Positions 8,402-16,570 of a DNA stretch of 64,000 nt are shown here, piece by piece. Positions within the stretch are counted from its first letter, which is position 1; every line of letters begins with the position of its first letter. Under the pieces are notes generated by a model. It saw only the letters and a program-made list of their open reading frames with translations. It searched no databases and had not been told where the DNA came from. This stretch comes from CAWFLT01 sp963816795 (lineage in GTDB: Bacteria; Acidobacteriota; Vicinamibacteria; Vicinamibacterales; SCN-69-37), in assembly GCA_963816795.1 (NCBI GenBank), contig CAWFLT010000017.1, positions 62,001 through 126,000 on the forward strand, read 5' to 3'. Both the position numbers and the translations under genes were made by a program.

Positions 8402-11026
8402 TTGAACCCACGCCAGCTGTGGGCGCGCGCCCGGGCGCGCCTGCGGGGACTCATCCATCGCGACGCCGTGGCCGGCGAGATCCGTGAAGAGCTCGAGTTT
8501 CACGTCCAGATGCGCGCGGAGGACTACGAGCGCGCGGGCACTCCGGCGCCGCTCGCGATCGCCCGCGCGCGGCGGCGCTTCGGCAACCTGGCGCACTGGC
8601 AGGACAGCGGGTACGACGTGCGAGGAGGCGGCGTGATGGACACCATCGTCCAGGACCTGAAGTACGGCGCGCGGCTGCTGATCCGGCAGCCGGGATTCTC
8701 GCTGATTGCGGTGCTCACGCTCGCACTCGGCATCGGTGTGACCACCGCCATCACCAGCGTGATCGATGCGGCGCTTCTGCATCCGCTGCCCTACCCGAGA
8801 CCGGACGAGCTCGTGCACCTCGCAGTCGCCGTCCCGCGTCCGGACCGGCCAACGCCGACGCGCTACGGACTTTCGGCGCTCGACGTCGAGACGATTCGCG
8901 CGCAAACGAACCCGCCCGTCGAGATCGCGCGGTGGGAGACGGCCGACCAGATGATCGCCGACGGCATCGAACCCGAGCGCGTGCGCGGCTACGAAATCGA
9001 CGGCCACTATCTCGGTATCTTCGGGGTCGTCCCGCATCGCGGTCGCGGTATTCAGGACGCCGACACCCGCGAGAGCGCACCACGTGTCGTCGTCATCGGC
9101 TACGGCTACTGGCAACGCCGGTTCGGCGGTCGAGACGAGGCAATTGGGGAGCAACTGAGGCTGGACGACGACAGCTACGAGATCGTGGGCGTGTTGCCCC
9201 GCGGCTTCTATCAGAACACGACGTTGTGGTTGCCGCTGAAGAGCCCGTCCGCGTCGTTTGCGAAGCGGGGCAGCGGCGTCAGCAACTACGCACGACTGCG
9301 GCGTGGCGTCACATTGGAACAGGCATCGCGCGAGCTCACCGGCATCCTCTCAGGCGTCCAGGAACAGGGCGAGACGGCGGGGCCCGGATCATTTGTGTAC
9401 GTTGAGAGGCTCCTGGCGCGAAGCACCTACGGGTATTGGACCACCGGCAACATTCTCCTGGGATCGGCAGGTCTCATCCTGCTCATCGCGTGCGTCAACG
9501 TGGCCGGTCTTCTGCTCGCGCGTGGCGCGACGCGAATGCACGAGGTCGCGATTCGCGTGTCCATCGGGGCCGGGCGCGGACGGCTGGTGCGTCAATTGCT
9601 CACCGAGAGCCTCTTGCTGGCCTCCGCGGGGGCTGTGCTGGGACTGCTGCTGGCGTGGTGGACGCTCGACGCGCTCGTGACCAACATTCCGCTGCCGGTT
9701 TCGACGAATGCTCCAGCCACGCTGAATGCGCGCGTGCTGGGTTTCAGCGTGATCCTCACGATCGTGACCGGCGTCCTCTTCGGCCTCGCGCCCGCGCTGC
9801 GGCTGTCGCGCGTAGGGGTGTCAGGCGCGCTGGCGCGCGGCAGCCGTCGCACGGGCGCCGCGCTCTCGGGCCGGGGCGGGAACTGGCTGATCGGCGTAGA
9901 GATCGCTCTGGCGCTCGTACTCGTCACCGGCGCGGCCCTCATGATCAAAAGCTTCGGCCGGATGGTGTCCGTCGATCTCGGCTTCAGGCCCGAATCGTAC
10001 GTGACGCTTGAAGCGTCGCCGGCCGAGTTCAAACCATCCGTCTTTGCGACCTACTATCCGAGCCTGCTCGATGCGATCCGGCAGTGGCCCGATGTGGAAG
10101 CGGCTGGCGCCGTGAATCACCTGCCGCTGATGGGCAGCTCTCACTACATGTTAGTCACGACGGACGACGGCACGAAGCTCAGCGTCACGATTCGAAGGAT
10201 GCTGCCGGGGTATTTCGAAGCGCTCGGGCTGCGCCCGCTCGAGGGGCGGCTGCCGCAGCTCTCCGATCTCACCGGCGGCCGCCGCGTTGTCGTGATCAAT
10301 CAGCGCGCCGCAAAGCGCTTGTTTCCAGATGGTCGTACCGCGGGACGCGTCGTGACGCTCGCCAAGGAGCCGATGGAAGTGATCGGCGTCGTCCCGGATC
10401 TCAAGAACGAAGGGGCGCTGCCGAGTCCGATACGGGACGCGGTCGAAGTGTTCGCGATGTACCAGCCGGCACCCACGGATCGTCCCGCGCCAATGGTGGT
10501 TGTCGTGCGGCCGGGGCCCAACGCTGCCGGACTGAATGAACGGCTTCGGCAGGCCGCGCAGGCCGCGGGTCCCCGAGCGATCGTCGAACGTGTGCGCCTC
10601 GGCACGGACTGGGTCGACGCCACGATCATCACCCCGCGCCGCCGGACCGTACTGCTGTCGCTGCTCGGAGGTTTGGGCCTTCTGCTGACCCTGATCGGCG
10701 TGGCTGGCATGACCGCCTATGCCGTGGCCCGACGCACACAGGAGATCGGCGTGCGCATGGCGTTCGGCGCGACCTCGCGTGATGTGGTGCGCGAAATGGT
10801 TCGCGACACCACGTGGCCCGTCGCGCTCGGGATCGCCGCCGGACTGGGCGGAGCCTGGGCGGCGACGCGGCTGATTTCCACATTCCTGTTTAAGACGACG
10901 CCGACAGACGCGCCGACGTTCGCCACGGCGGCCGGAGTCCTTGCGCTCTCCGCGTTCATCGCGGTGTGGATTCCCGCACGCCGCGCAGCGCACGTCGATC
11001 CGGTCGTCTCGCTTCGATCGGAGTGA
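8402..11026 (+). CDS. ADOP-family ABC-type permease (FtsX/MacB-like, duplicated)
   Basis: An 874-residue integral membrane protein of the acidobacterial duplicated orphan permease type (TIGR03434 description from memory). Seen: N-terminal cytoplasmic helices (GEIREELEFHVQMRAEDYER), first TM segment FSLIAVLTLALGIGVTTAIT, a MacB-type periplasmic domain (YEIVGVLPRGFYQNTTLWLP), a first FtsX unit (LIACVNVAGLLLARGATR), then a second periplasmic and FtsX unit ending IPARRAAHVDPVVSLRSE. No ATPase gene is adjacent, which is normal for orphan permeases. Start is TTG at 8402; a TATAGAAT box lies at 8386-8393. A PadR gene follows. Confidence 0.92.
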   Translation: MNPRQLWARARARLRGLIHRDAVAGEIREELEFHVQMRAEDYERAGTPAPLAIARARRRFGNLAHWQDSGYDVRGGGVMDTIVQDLKYGARLLIRQPGFSLIAVLTLALGIGVTTAITSVIDAALLHPLPYPRPDELVHLAVAVPRPDRPTPTRYGLSALDVETIRAQTNPPVEIARWETADQMIADGIEPERVRGYEIDGHYLGIFGVVPHRGRGIQDADTRESAPRVVVIGYGYWQRRFGGRDEAIGEQLRLDDDSYEIVGVLPRGFYQNTTLWLPLKSPSASFAKRGSGVSNYARLRRGVTLEQASRELTGILSGVQEQGETAGPGSFVYVERLLARSTYGYWTTGNILLGSAGLILLIACVNVAGLLLARGATRMHEVAIRVSIGAGRGRLVRQLLTESLLLASAGAVLGLLLAWWTLDALVTNIPLPVSTNAPATLNARVLGFSVILTIVTGVLFGLAPALRLSRVGVSGALARGSRRTGAALSGRGGNWLIGVEIALALVLVTGAALMIKSFGRMVSVDLGFRPESYVTLEASPAEFKPSVFATYYPSLLDAIRQWPDVEAAGAVNHLPLMGSSHYMLVTTDDGTKLSVTIRRMLPGYFEALGLRPLEGRLPQLSDLTGGRRVVVINQRAAKRLFPDGRTAGRVVTLAKEPMEVIGVVPDLKNEGALPSPIRDAVEVFAMYQPAPTDRPAPMVVVVRPGPNAAGLNERLRQAAQAAGPRAIVERVRLGTDWVDATIITPRRRTVLLSLLGGLGLLLTLIGVAGMTAYAVARRTQEIGVRMAFGATSRDVVREMVRDTTWPVALGIAAGLGGAWAATRLISTFLFKTTPTDAPTFATAAGVLALSAFIAVWIPARRAAHVDPVVSLRSE

Positions 11027-11066
11027 CGAACCGGCGGGCAACGAGTAAGGCGGAAGTGGGGCAACG

Positions 11067-11408
11067 ATGGCGGCGAAGAAAGCCAGGACGAACAGCGATC
11101 AGCTGCACGGGGCGCTCGACATGTTAGTGCTCAAAGTGTTGGCCGATGGTCCGCTGCACGGTTACGCGATCGCCGTGCGTCTCGAGCGATTGTCGAACGA
11201 GATCCTGGCAGTCGAAGAAGGCTCCCTCTACCCCGCGCTCTATCGCATGGAGTCGCGCGGCTGGCTGTCGTCGGAATGGGCGGTGACAGATACTGGCCGC
11301 CGCGCCCGTTTCTATCGCCTGACCCGTGCGGGCCGCACGCAGCTGGCGGCTGAAAGGGAAAGCTGGCAGCGCCTGACCGGGGCCGTCGCCTCCGTACTTG
11401 GGTCGTAA
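11067..11408 (+). CDS. PadR-family transcriptional regulator
   Basis: A 113-residue winged-helix repressor of the acidobacterial PadR type: LDMLVLKVLADGPLHGYAIA, EEGSLYPALYRMESRGWLSSEW, RRARFYRLTRAGRTQL. Such regulators typically accompany ADOP permeases and probably control them. Here it is 40 bases downstream of the permease on the same strand rather than upstream, so it may be co-transcribed and autoregulatory. The likely operator is upstream of 8402, but no clear palindrome was identified. Confidence 0.93.
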   Translation: MAAKKARTNSDQLHGALDMLVLKVLADGPLHGYAIAVRLERLSNEILAVEEGSLYPALYRMESRGWLSSEWAVTDTGRRARFYRLTRAGRTQLAAERESWQRLTGAVASVLGS

Positions 11409-11476
11409 CCTGAATGTCCTGCCGCGTCGGCCCGCATAGGACAATCCAGGACTGTACCCTGCGATCTGCGATTGTG

Positions 11477-12589
11477 GTGACGACCCTCGACGACCTGCGA
11501 CGCTTCGCGGCGGCCCGCAGCTTTTTCCCGCCGGCCACGCTGAAGGACGCGCTCCAGAGGCTTGGCTTCGTGCAGGCCGATCCGATCCGGGCCCCGGCGC
11601 GCGCGCAGGATCTGACGCTCCGTCACCGCGTGCGCGATTACCGGGCGGGCGACCTCGAACGCCAGTACGCGGCGCTGGGGGTGGAAGAAGACATCTTCAT
11701 CAACTACGGCTTCGTGACTCGCGAGCTGCAGGCGCTGATGCACCCGCGGACGGTGCCGGCCAACTGGTCGCACGTCCGAAGGAACCGCGCGCGCGAGCAG
11801 GCAATCCTCGCGTTCGTGCGCGAGCGCGGTCCGGTGCACCCGCGCGAGGTCCTCGAGAAGTTCTCCCACGGCACCGTCGTCAACTACTGGGGCGGATCGT
11901 CGAACGCGACGACGTTCGTGCTCGAAGACCTTCACTACCGCGGCCACCTCCGCGTCGTGCGGCGGGACGCCGGCATCCGCGTCTATGCGGTGCGGGAGCA
12001 CGGTTCGCTGCCCACGGACGCCGCCGGCCGCCAGGCCCGGATTGACGCGCTCGTCGACGCGGTCGTGCGCTTGTACGCGCCGCTGCCAGCCGCGAGCCTC
12101 GCCTGGGTGATCAATCGGCTTCGATACGCCACGCCGCATTGGCGCTCGCAGCTGCCGCGGGCCAAAGTGCGTGCGCGCGAACGGCTCTCCCACGTGCGTG
12201 TCGGCGGCGTCAGCTGGTACTGGCCTGCCAATGAATCTGTCGAGCCCGGCGAGCCGTCAGACACGGTCCGGTTGCTGGCGCCGTTCGATCCAGTCATCTG
12301 GGATCGGCGCCGCTTCGAGATGCTGTGGGGCTGGCGCTACCGCTTCGAGGCGTACACGCCCATCGCGAAGCGCAAGTGGGGGTACTACGCGCTCCCGCTC
12401 CTGTGGCGCGATCGGGTGATCGGCTGGGGGAACGTCTCCGTCACGAACGGCGGGCTGAGCGCGGAACTTGGCTACCTCCAGTCACGGCCGCCTCGCGATC
12501 GTTTCTTCAAGATCGAGCTCGACGCCGAGCTCGAACGCATGCGGGCCTTCCTGAGCTCACAATCCGCGCCGGCACGCTCCTTTATTTAG
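11477..12589 (+). CDS. Winged-helix DNA glycosylase-like protein, YcaQ/AlkX family
   Basis: About 370 residues of the HTH_42/YcaQ family, whose characterised members remove crosslinked or alkylated bases. Seen: FVQADPIRAPARAQDL near residue 33, a QxD motif as reported for AlkX/YcaQ rather than the QxQ of AlkZ; then VNYWGGSSNATTFVLEDLHY and the C-terminal block LLAPFDPVIWDRRRFEMLWG. GTG at 11477 (or 11474) fits the family N-terminus; an ATG at 11414 adds 21 unconserved residues. The TAG stop (12587-12589) lies inside the first bases of a GC-rich repeat, so the last few residues (SFI) come from the repeat. Confidence 0.85.
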   Translation: MTTLDDLRRFAAARSFFPPATLKDALQRLGFVQADPIRAPARAQDLTLRHRVRDYRAGDLERQYAALGVEEDIFINYGFVTRELQALMHPRTVPANWSHVRRNRAREQAILAFVRERGPVHPREVLEKFSHGTVVNYWGGSSNATTFVLEDLHYRGHLRVVRRDAGIRVYAVREHGSLPTDAAGRQARIDALVDAVVRLYAPLPAASLAWVINRLRYATPHWRSQLPRAKVRARERLSHVRVGGVSWYWPANESVEPGEPSDTVRLLAPFDPVIWDRRRFEMLWGWRYRFEAYTPIAKRKWGYYALPLLWRDRVIGWGNVSVTNGGLSAELGYLQSRPPRDRFFKIELDAELERMRAFLSSQSAPARSFI

Positions 12590-12719
12590 GGGCGTGGGGC
12601 CCCACCCCCACGCCTCGGGCGCTCAGCGCGCGCACGCGCTTCTTTATTTAGGGGCGTGGGGCCCCACCCCCACGCCTCGGGCGCTCAGCGCGCGCACGCG
12701 CTTCGCGGTGACGCTCGCC
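12581..12719. repeat. GC-rich interspersed repeat, family 2, copies b and c in tandem
   Basis: Two head-to-tail copies with a 62-base period (TTTATTTAGG at 12581 and 12643), each holding the GGCGTGGGG/CCCCACGCC hairpin and the GCTCAGCGCGC segment; the second continues into CTTCGCGGTGACGCTC as copy a does. It supplies the stop codon of the upstream glycosylase gene and lies between converging genes, so a terminator role is plausible. Confidence 0.85.
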
Positions 12720-12731
12720 CATCATCCCGCG

Positions 12732-13322
12732 CTACTGAGGCGCGAGTGCGACCTTGAGCGTCTTCACCGGCACGCCATCCTTCAAGAACCGCGCGCAGGC
12801 CTGCCAGTTGTTGACCTCGTTGATCACCTTGAGGAGCAGCACGTTCTGGCCCTTTGTCAGCGTCACCTCGACACGGTCGGTGTCCTTGTCGAGGACGCGC
12901 GTCTCGGCAAATCGGAAGATCTCGCGCCCATTGAGCCACGCCTTCCCCTGATCGTTCGTGCTCAGCAACAACGACACTTTCATGTCCTCGTCAGCGATGA
13001 CGTAGGCGAGCGCGTAGCCGGCGACGTACTCGCCGCGCTCCTTGCCGAATGACTGGAGGAAGTCGATGAAATAGTCGGTGGTCTGATGGACCTTCCACGC
13101 GAGTTCCTTGCCACCGACAGACGCTTTGTCCTCGGCCTTCGGCCGGAGCGTGACTTCGCGGACGAACTCGCGGTCGATCTGATCTGCCCCGGAGTCGCCG
13201 TCTATGGCAATGGGGGCCAGCACGAGCCAGTTGCGGATGAAGCCTTCGGCGTCCGGTGTGAAGGTCGGTGCGGCGGTCTGAATCAGGGCGCTGAGGATCA
13301 GTGCGGTCAGCGGCATGGTCAT
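12732..13322 (-). CDS. Exported protein with galactose-binding-like domain (putative)
   Basis: A 196-residue exported protein. The ATG at 13322 is preceded by GAGGAG at ideal spacing and begins a signal peptide (MTMPLTALILSALIQTAAP); a longer upstream frame is not needed. The body starts FIRNWLVLAPIAIDGDSGAD and later has NDQGKAWLNGREIFRF and GQNVLLLKVINEVNNWQACA. This pattern (flat 'WLVLGP' strand, 'V.LNG..I' and 'G.N.LL.KV.N') is typical of galactose-binding-like beta-sandwich modules in secreted acidobacterial proteins. Function unknown. Confidence 0.72.
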   Translation of the reverse strand: MTMPLTALILSALIQTAAPTFTPDAEGFIRNWLVLAPIAIDGDSGADQIDREFVREVTLRPKAEDKASVGGKELAWKVHQTTDYFIDFLQSFGKERGEYVAGYALAYVIADEDMKVSLLLSTNDQGKAWLNGREIFRFAETRVLDKDTDRVEVTLTKGQNVLLLKVINEVNNWQACARFLKDGVPVKTLKVALAPQ

Positions 13323-13417
13323 GGCAGCTCCTCGGAGATCCACATTATGCGCTTGATTCGCAGAGCGAAGAACGCGGCCTTCTCGCTCGGTTAGACTGGG
13401 TGGCAAGCAGGTGATTC

Positions 13418-13930
13418 ATGGTGTGGAGCGCCGCACTCATTGTCGACGCGGCGCTGTCCGCGGTGCACATCCTGACGTTCGGCCTCGGCATCACCGCGGT
13501 CGTCTTGCGTGGCCGCGCGCTCGCCGGCGTGCTCGACGCTCCGGGATGGAAGCGGCTGCGGGCGGCGGACACGGCGTGGGGACTCGCTGCAGGTTTGTGG
13601 ATTGCGACCGGGCTCGCCCGTGTATTTCTCGGGCCCAAAGATCCGGTCTTCTACTGGCGCAACGGGTTCTTCTGGATCAAGATGACGCTGTTTCCGACGG
13701 TGTTCGTCCTCGAGCTCGCACCGATGCGGACGTTCACCCGCGCCCGCCAGGCAGCGGCGCGCGGCGCGGCGCCGCCGCTGTTCGACGTCGCCCGCTACCG
13801 CCGCATCAACACGATCGAGATGGCACTCGTCGTCACGATCCCGTTTGCCGCCGCACTAATGGCGCGCGGCGCGTGGCTCTTCTGGTACGGCGGCGCCTTC
13901 CGGGCGCGCTGCGCGCAGACCACCGACTAA
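13418..13930 (+). CDS. DUF2214-family integral membrane protein
   Basis: 170 residues with four hydrophobic helices: VDAALSAVHILTFGLGITAV, DTAWGLAAGLWIATGLARV, FFWIKMTLFPTVFVLELAP and MALVVTIPFAAALMARGAW. The spacing of H18, the tGLaRv motif and YWRNGFFWIKM matches DUF2214. Function unknown in the family. The last ~13 codons (GAFRARCAQTTD and TAA) are shared almost base for base with the non-coding leader of heptad element copy 3, so this element copy supplies the C-terminus and the stop codon. Confidence 0.78.
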   Translation: MVWSAALIVDAALSAVHILTFGLGITAVVLRGRALAGVLDAPGWKRLRAADTAWGLAAGLWIATGLARVFLGPKDPVFYWRNGFFWIKMTLFPTVFVLELAPMRTFTRARQAAARGAAPPLFDVARYRRINTIEMALVVTIPFAAALMARGAWLFWYGGAFRARCAQTTD

Positions 13931-14263
13931 TCGACAATCGGCAATCGGTAATCTGCAATGGCAAACACATCGGCAATCGACAATCCCGATCGGCAATGGG
14001 TAATTGCAAATCTTTCGGATGGACAATGTAGTAATGGACAATCGCTCGATCGGCAATCGACAATCGGCAATCGGCATCTAACGATGGACAATCGGCAATG
14101 CCGATTGCCCATCATTGCCATTGCCCATTGCCGATCATCGATTACCCATTGTCGATTGTCGATTGTCCATCGGAAGATTTCACGATTGCCCTTTATCAAT
14201 CGAGATTGTCCATTGCCGATGTGTCTGCCATTGCAGATTACCGATTGGCGATTGTCCATTGAC
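13927..14263. repeat. Heptad-hairpin element (family 1), copy 1
   Basis: A lower-GC tract built of degenerate heptamers (ATCGGCA, ATCGACA, ATCGGTA, ATCTGCA, ATGGACA). About half way (near 14100) the units flip to the reverse complement (TGCCGAT and variants). The outer ~50 bases of the left arm match the reverse complement of the outer right arm with about three mismatches. No protein gene is present. It lies between two converging genes. Confidence 0.95.
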
Positions 14264-14268
14264 GGCCG

Positions 14269-14709
14269 CTACAGCACCGGCTTGATATCCACGACTGGCG
14301 TGCCGTCGATGGCTTCGATCGGTCCGATTCGCAGCCGTCGGCCTTTGATCGACCGAATCGTCACGGGATGCAGACCCAGCGGGTTCGGGCGGTCCGGAGA
14401 TCGCGTGGCGAACACGCCGGTCAGCGGATTCCGGGGATCGGATCGCGGGCGAACCTTCAAAACGTCCCGTCTTCCCTGGTGCAGCCACGTAATCACGAGG
14501 ATCTTGTCGCCTGCGGCCAGAAGATGCAGCGCGTCGGCCGCCCACGGAACGATGTCGAGCCAGGCGTCCGGCGCGCCTTCGGCGCCCTGTCGTGGAGCGT
14601 TCTTGCGTGCCTTCAGTGTCGAGCGGATGAGACCGACCTGGCGGAGTCGACCGATCTCCCTCGGCTTCGAAGTGTCATCTGCGTTGGCGACCACGTCGAG
14701 CCGTTTCAT
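14269..14709 (-). CDS. trmO: TrmO/TsaA-family tRNA t6A37 N6-methyltransferase
   Basis: 146 residues of the UPF0066/TrmO family, which methylates N6-threonylcarbamoyl-adenosine 37 of tRNA-Thr using S-adenosylmethionine. Seen: VGLIRSTLKARKNAPRQGAE, VITWLHQGRRD, and the hallmark GVFATRSPDRPNPLGLHPV followed by IEAIDGTPVVDIKPVL. The first ~24 residues precede the family's usual start, so translation may begin at an internal codon near VGLIRS. It is flanked on both sides by heptad-hairpin elements. Confidence 0.88.
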   Translation of the reverse strand: MKRLDVVANADDTSKPREIGRLRQVGLIRSTLKARKNAPRQGAEGAPDAWLDIVPWAADALHLLAAGDKILVITWLHQGRRDVLKVRPRSDPRNPLTGVFATRSPDRPNPLGLHPVTIRSIKGRRLRIGPIEAIDGTPVVDIKPVL

Positions 14710-14737
14710 CGCGCTACCACCGAAATGAAACGGCTCT

Positions 14738-15084
14738 TAATCGACAATCGGCAATCGGTAATCTGCAATGGCAAACACATCGGCAATCGACAATCCCGAT
14801 CGGCAATGGGTAATTGCAAATCTATTCGGATGGACAATGTCGTAATGGACAATCGCTCGATCGGCAATCGATAATCGCAATCGGCAATCGGCATCTAACG
14901 ATGGACAATCGGCAGTGCGAATTGCAGATTGCCAAATTGTCGTTGCATGCCATTGCCCATTGTCGATTCGATTGTCGATTGTCGATTGTCCATCTGAAGA
15001 TTTCACGATTGCCCATTATCAATCGAGATTATCCATTGCCGATGTGTCTGCCATTGCAGATTACCGATTGTCGATTGTCCTTTG
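14738..15084. repeat. Heptad-hairpin element (family 1), copy 2
   Basis: Same architecture as copy 1: left arm of ATCGACA/ATCGGCA heptamers, right arm of the reverse complement. It begins 28 bases upstream of the trmO start and ends about 30 bases before the next gene, so it fills a divergent promoter region. Any promoters for the two flanking genes must lie in or next to the element. Confidence 0.95.
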
Positions 15085-15114
15085 CCGGCGCCACGCGTGT
15101 ACCATCCCTCAGTG

Positions 15115-16128
15115 ATGGCCGGTTACCGGGTGATCGCGCTTGTCGGTGCTCTTGAGCTCACGGCGGCGGCGTGCGCGAGCTTCGACCGATCGACCCTGCC
15201 CGCGGCGCTCTCCGACGCCGACTTCTGGCGGCTGAGCGCGGACCTGTCGGAGCCGGCCGGGATCTTCACGCATTCCGAGAACCTCGTCTCGAACGAGCTG
15301 CAGTTCGTCAATCTGATCCGCAGGGTGCGGCCGGTGGGGGGCGTCTATTTCGGCGTCGGGCCGGAACAGAATTTCAGCTACATTGCCGCCCTGCGGCCGG
15401 CGATGGCCTTCATCGTCGACATCCGGCGCGAGAACCAGAATCTCCAGCTGCTGTACAAGGCGCTGTTCGAAATCTCCACTGACCGCGCCGATTTCCTCTC
15501 GCGTCTGTTTTCGCGCGAACGCCCGGCGGGCCTCTCGGCGGACAGTTCCGTGGACCGGCTGTTCGAGGCCTTCGGACGCACCGCGGCCAACGCGAGCCTG
15601 CTCGAGGTCACGCGCGGCCTCGTGCGTGAGCGGCTCGTGGACGTCCACCGCTTTCCGTTGACCACGGAGGATCTGAACCACATCGATCACGCCCTGCGGG
15701 CGTTCTTCGACGACGGCCCCGAGATCACGTACGGCCGATCGATCGTTGACGACGAGCCGCGGCCGTCGTACCGCGCGCTGATGACCGTGCGTGACATGGG
15801 AGGCGTGAGCCGCAGCTACCTCGCGAGCCGGAAGGCGTTCGACGTTGTGAAGGCGCTGCAGGACCGGAACCTGATCGTGCCGGTGGTCGGCGATTTCGCC
15901 GGGCCCATCGCCATGCGCGGTGTCGGAGAGTTCGTCCGCCGCCACCGCAGCACCGTGTCGGTCTTCTACGGCTCCAACGTCGAGGTGTATCTCAATCAGG
16001 TGAAGACGGTCGCCTACTGCGGCAACATCGCCTCGCTTCCGTACGCCCAGTCGACCTTGTTCATCAGCAACAAGGCCGTGAAGCGCTTCCCGGCGAGGCT
16101 CAAAGCCTGCCCTGGCATCGCGCAGTGA
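15115..16128 (+). CDS. Exported protein with methyltransferase-like Rossmann core (putative)
   Basis: 337 residues beginning with a hydrophobic leader (YRVIALVGALELTAAACAS), possibly a lipoprotein signal. Downstream, GGVYFGVGPEQNFSYIAALR plus MAFIVDIRREN resembles motif I and the acidic end of strand 2 in class I methyltransferases, and IDHALRAFFDDGPEITYGRS may be an insertion. No catalytic motif can be named. The ATG at 15115 is chosen; an upstream frame start at 15082 lies in the repeat element. Function not known; an exported methyltransferase would be unusual. Confidence 0.62.
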   Translation: MAGYRVIALVGALELTAAACASFDRSTLPAALSDADFWRLSADLSEPAGIFTHSENLVSNELQFVNLIRRVRPVGGVYFGVGPEQNFSYIAALRPAMAFIVDIRRENQNLQLLYKALFEISTDRADFLSRLFSRERPAGLSADSSVDRLFEAFGRTAANASLLEVTRGLVRERLVDVHRFPLTTEDLNHIDHALRAFFDDGPEITYGRSIVDDEPRPSYRALMTVRDMGGVSRSYLASRKAFDVVKALQDRNLIVPVVGDFAGPIAMRGVGEFVRRHRSTVSVFYGSNVEVYLNQVKTVAYCGNIASLPYAQSTLFISNKAVKRFPARLKACPGIAQ

Positions 16129-16170
16129 CGCGCGCTCGGCGCCTCCCGGGCGCGCTGCGCTGGCCACCGA

Positions 16171-16552
16171 CTAATCGACAATCGGCAATCGGTAATCTGC
16201 AATGGCAAACACATCGGCAATCGACAATCCCGATCGGCAATGGGTAATTGCAAATCTTTCGGATGGACAATTGAGTCATGGACAATCGCTCGATCGACAA
16301 TTGACAATCGGAAATTGACGATCGACAATTTCAAATCGGTAATCGGCATCTCACGATGGACAATCGGCAATGGCCGACATTTCAGATTGCCAAATTGTCG
16401 GTGCATGCCCATTGCCCATTGCCGATCATCGATTGCCCATTGTCGATTGCCGATTGCCCATCTGAAGATTTCACGATTGCCCTTTATCAATCGTGATTAT
16501 CCATTGCCGATGTGTCTGCCATTGCAGATTACCGATTGTCGATTATCCATTG
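16171..16552. repeat. Heptad-hairpin element (family 1), copy 3
   Basis: The longest copy in the window, with extra TTGACAATCGGAAATTGACG-type units in the left arm. Ends are the same as in other copies. The ~33 bases before it (16138-16170) nearly match 13892-13926 before copy 1, indicating a GC-rich leader that moves with the element. It lies between converging genes. Confidence 0.95.
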
Positions 16553-16570
16553 ATGCCGGGCGTCCGCGCC

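Noticed and set aside
12325..12651. Frames encoding GPHPHASGAQ-type peptides near the family 2 repeats
   Set aside because: Products of the GC-rich repeat sequence itself; the same peptides appear at 7691 and 35840 in unrelated contexts.
13927..15084. CRISPR array
   Set aside because: The heptad units are 7-mers without separate spacers, vary in sequence, and invert at the centre; no cas gene is present.
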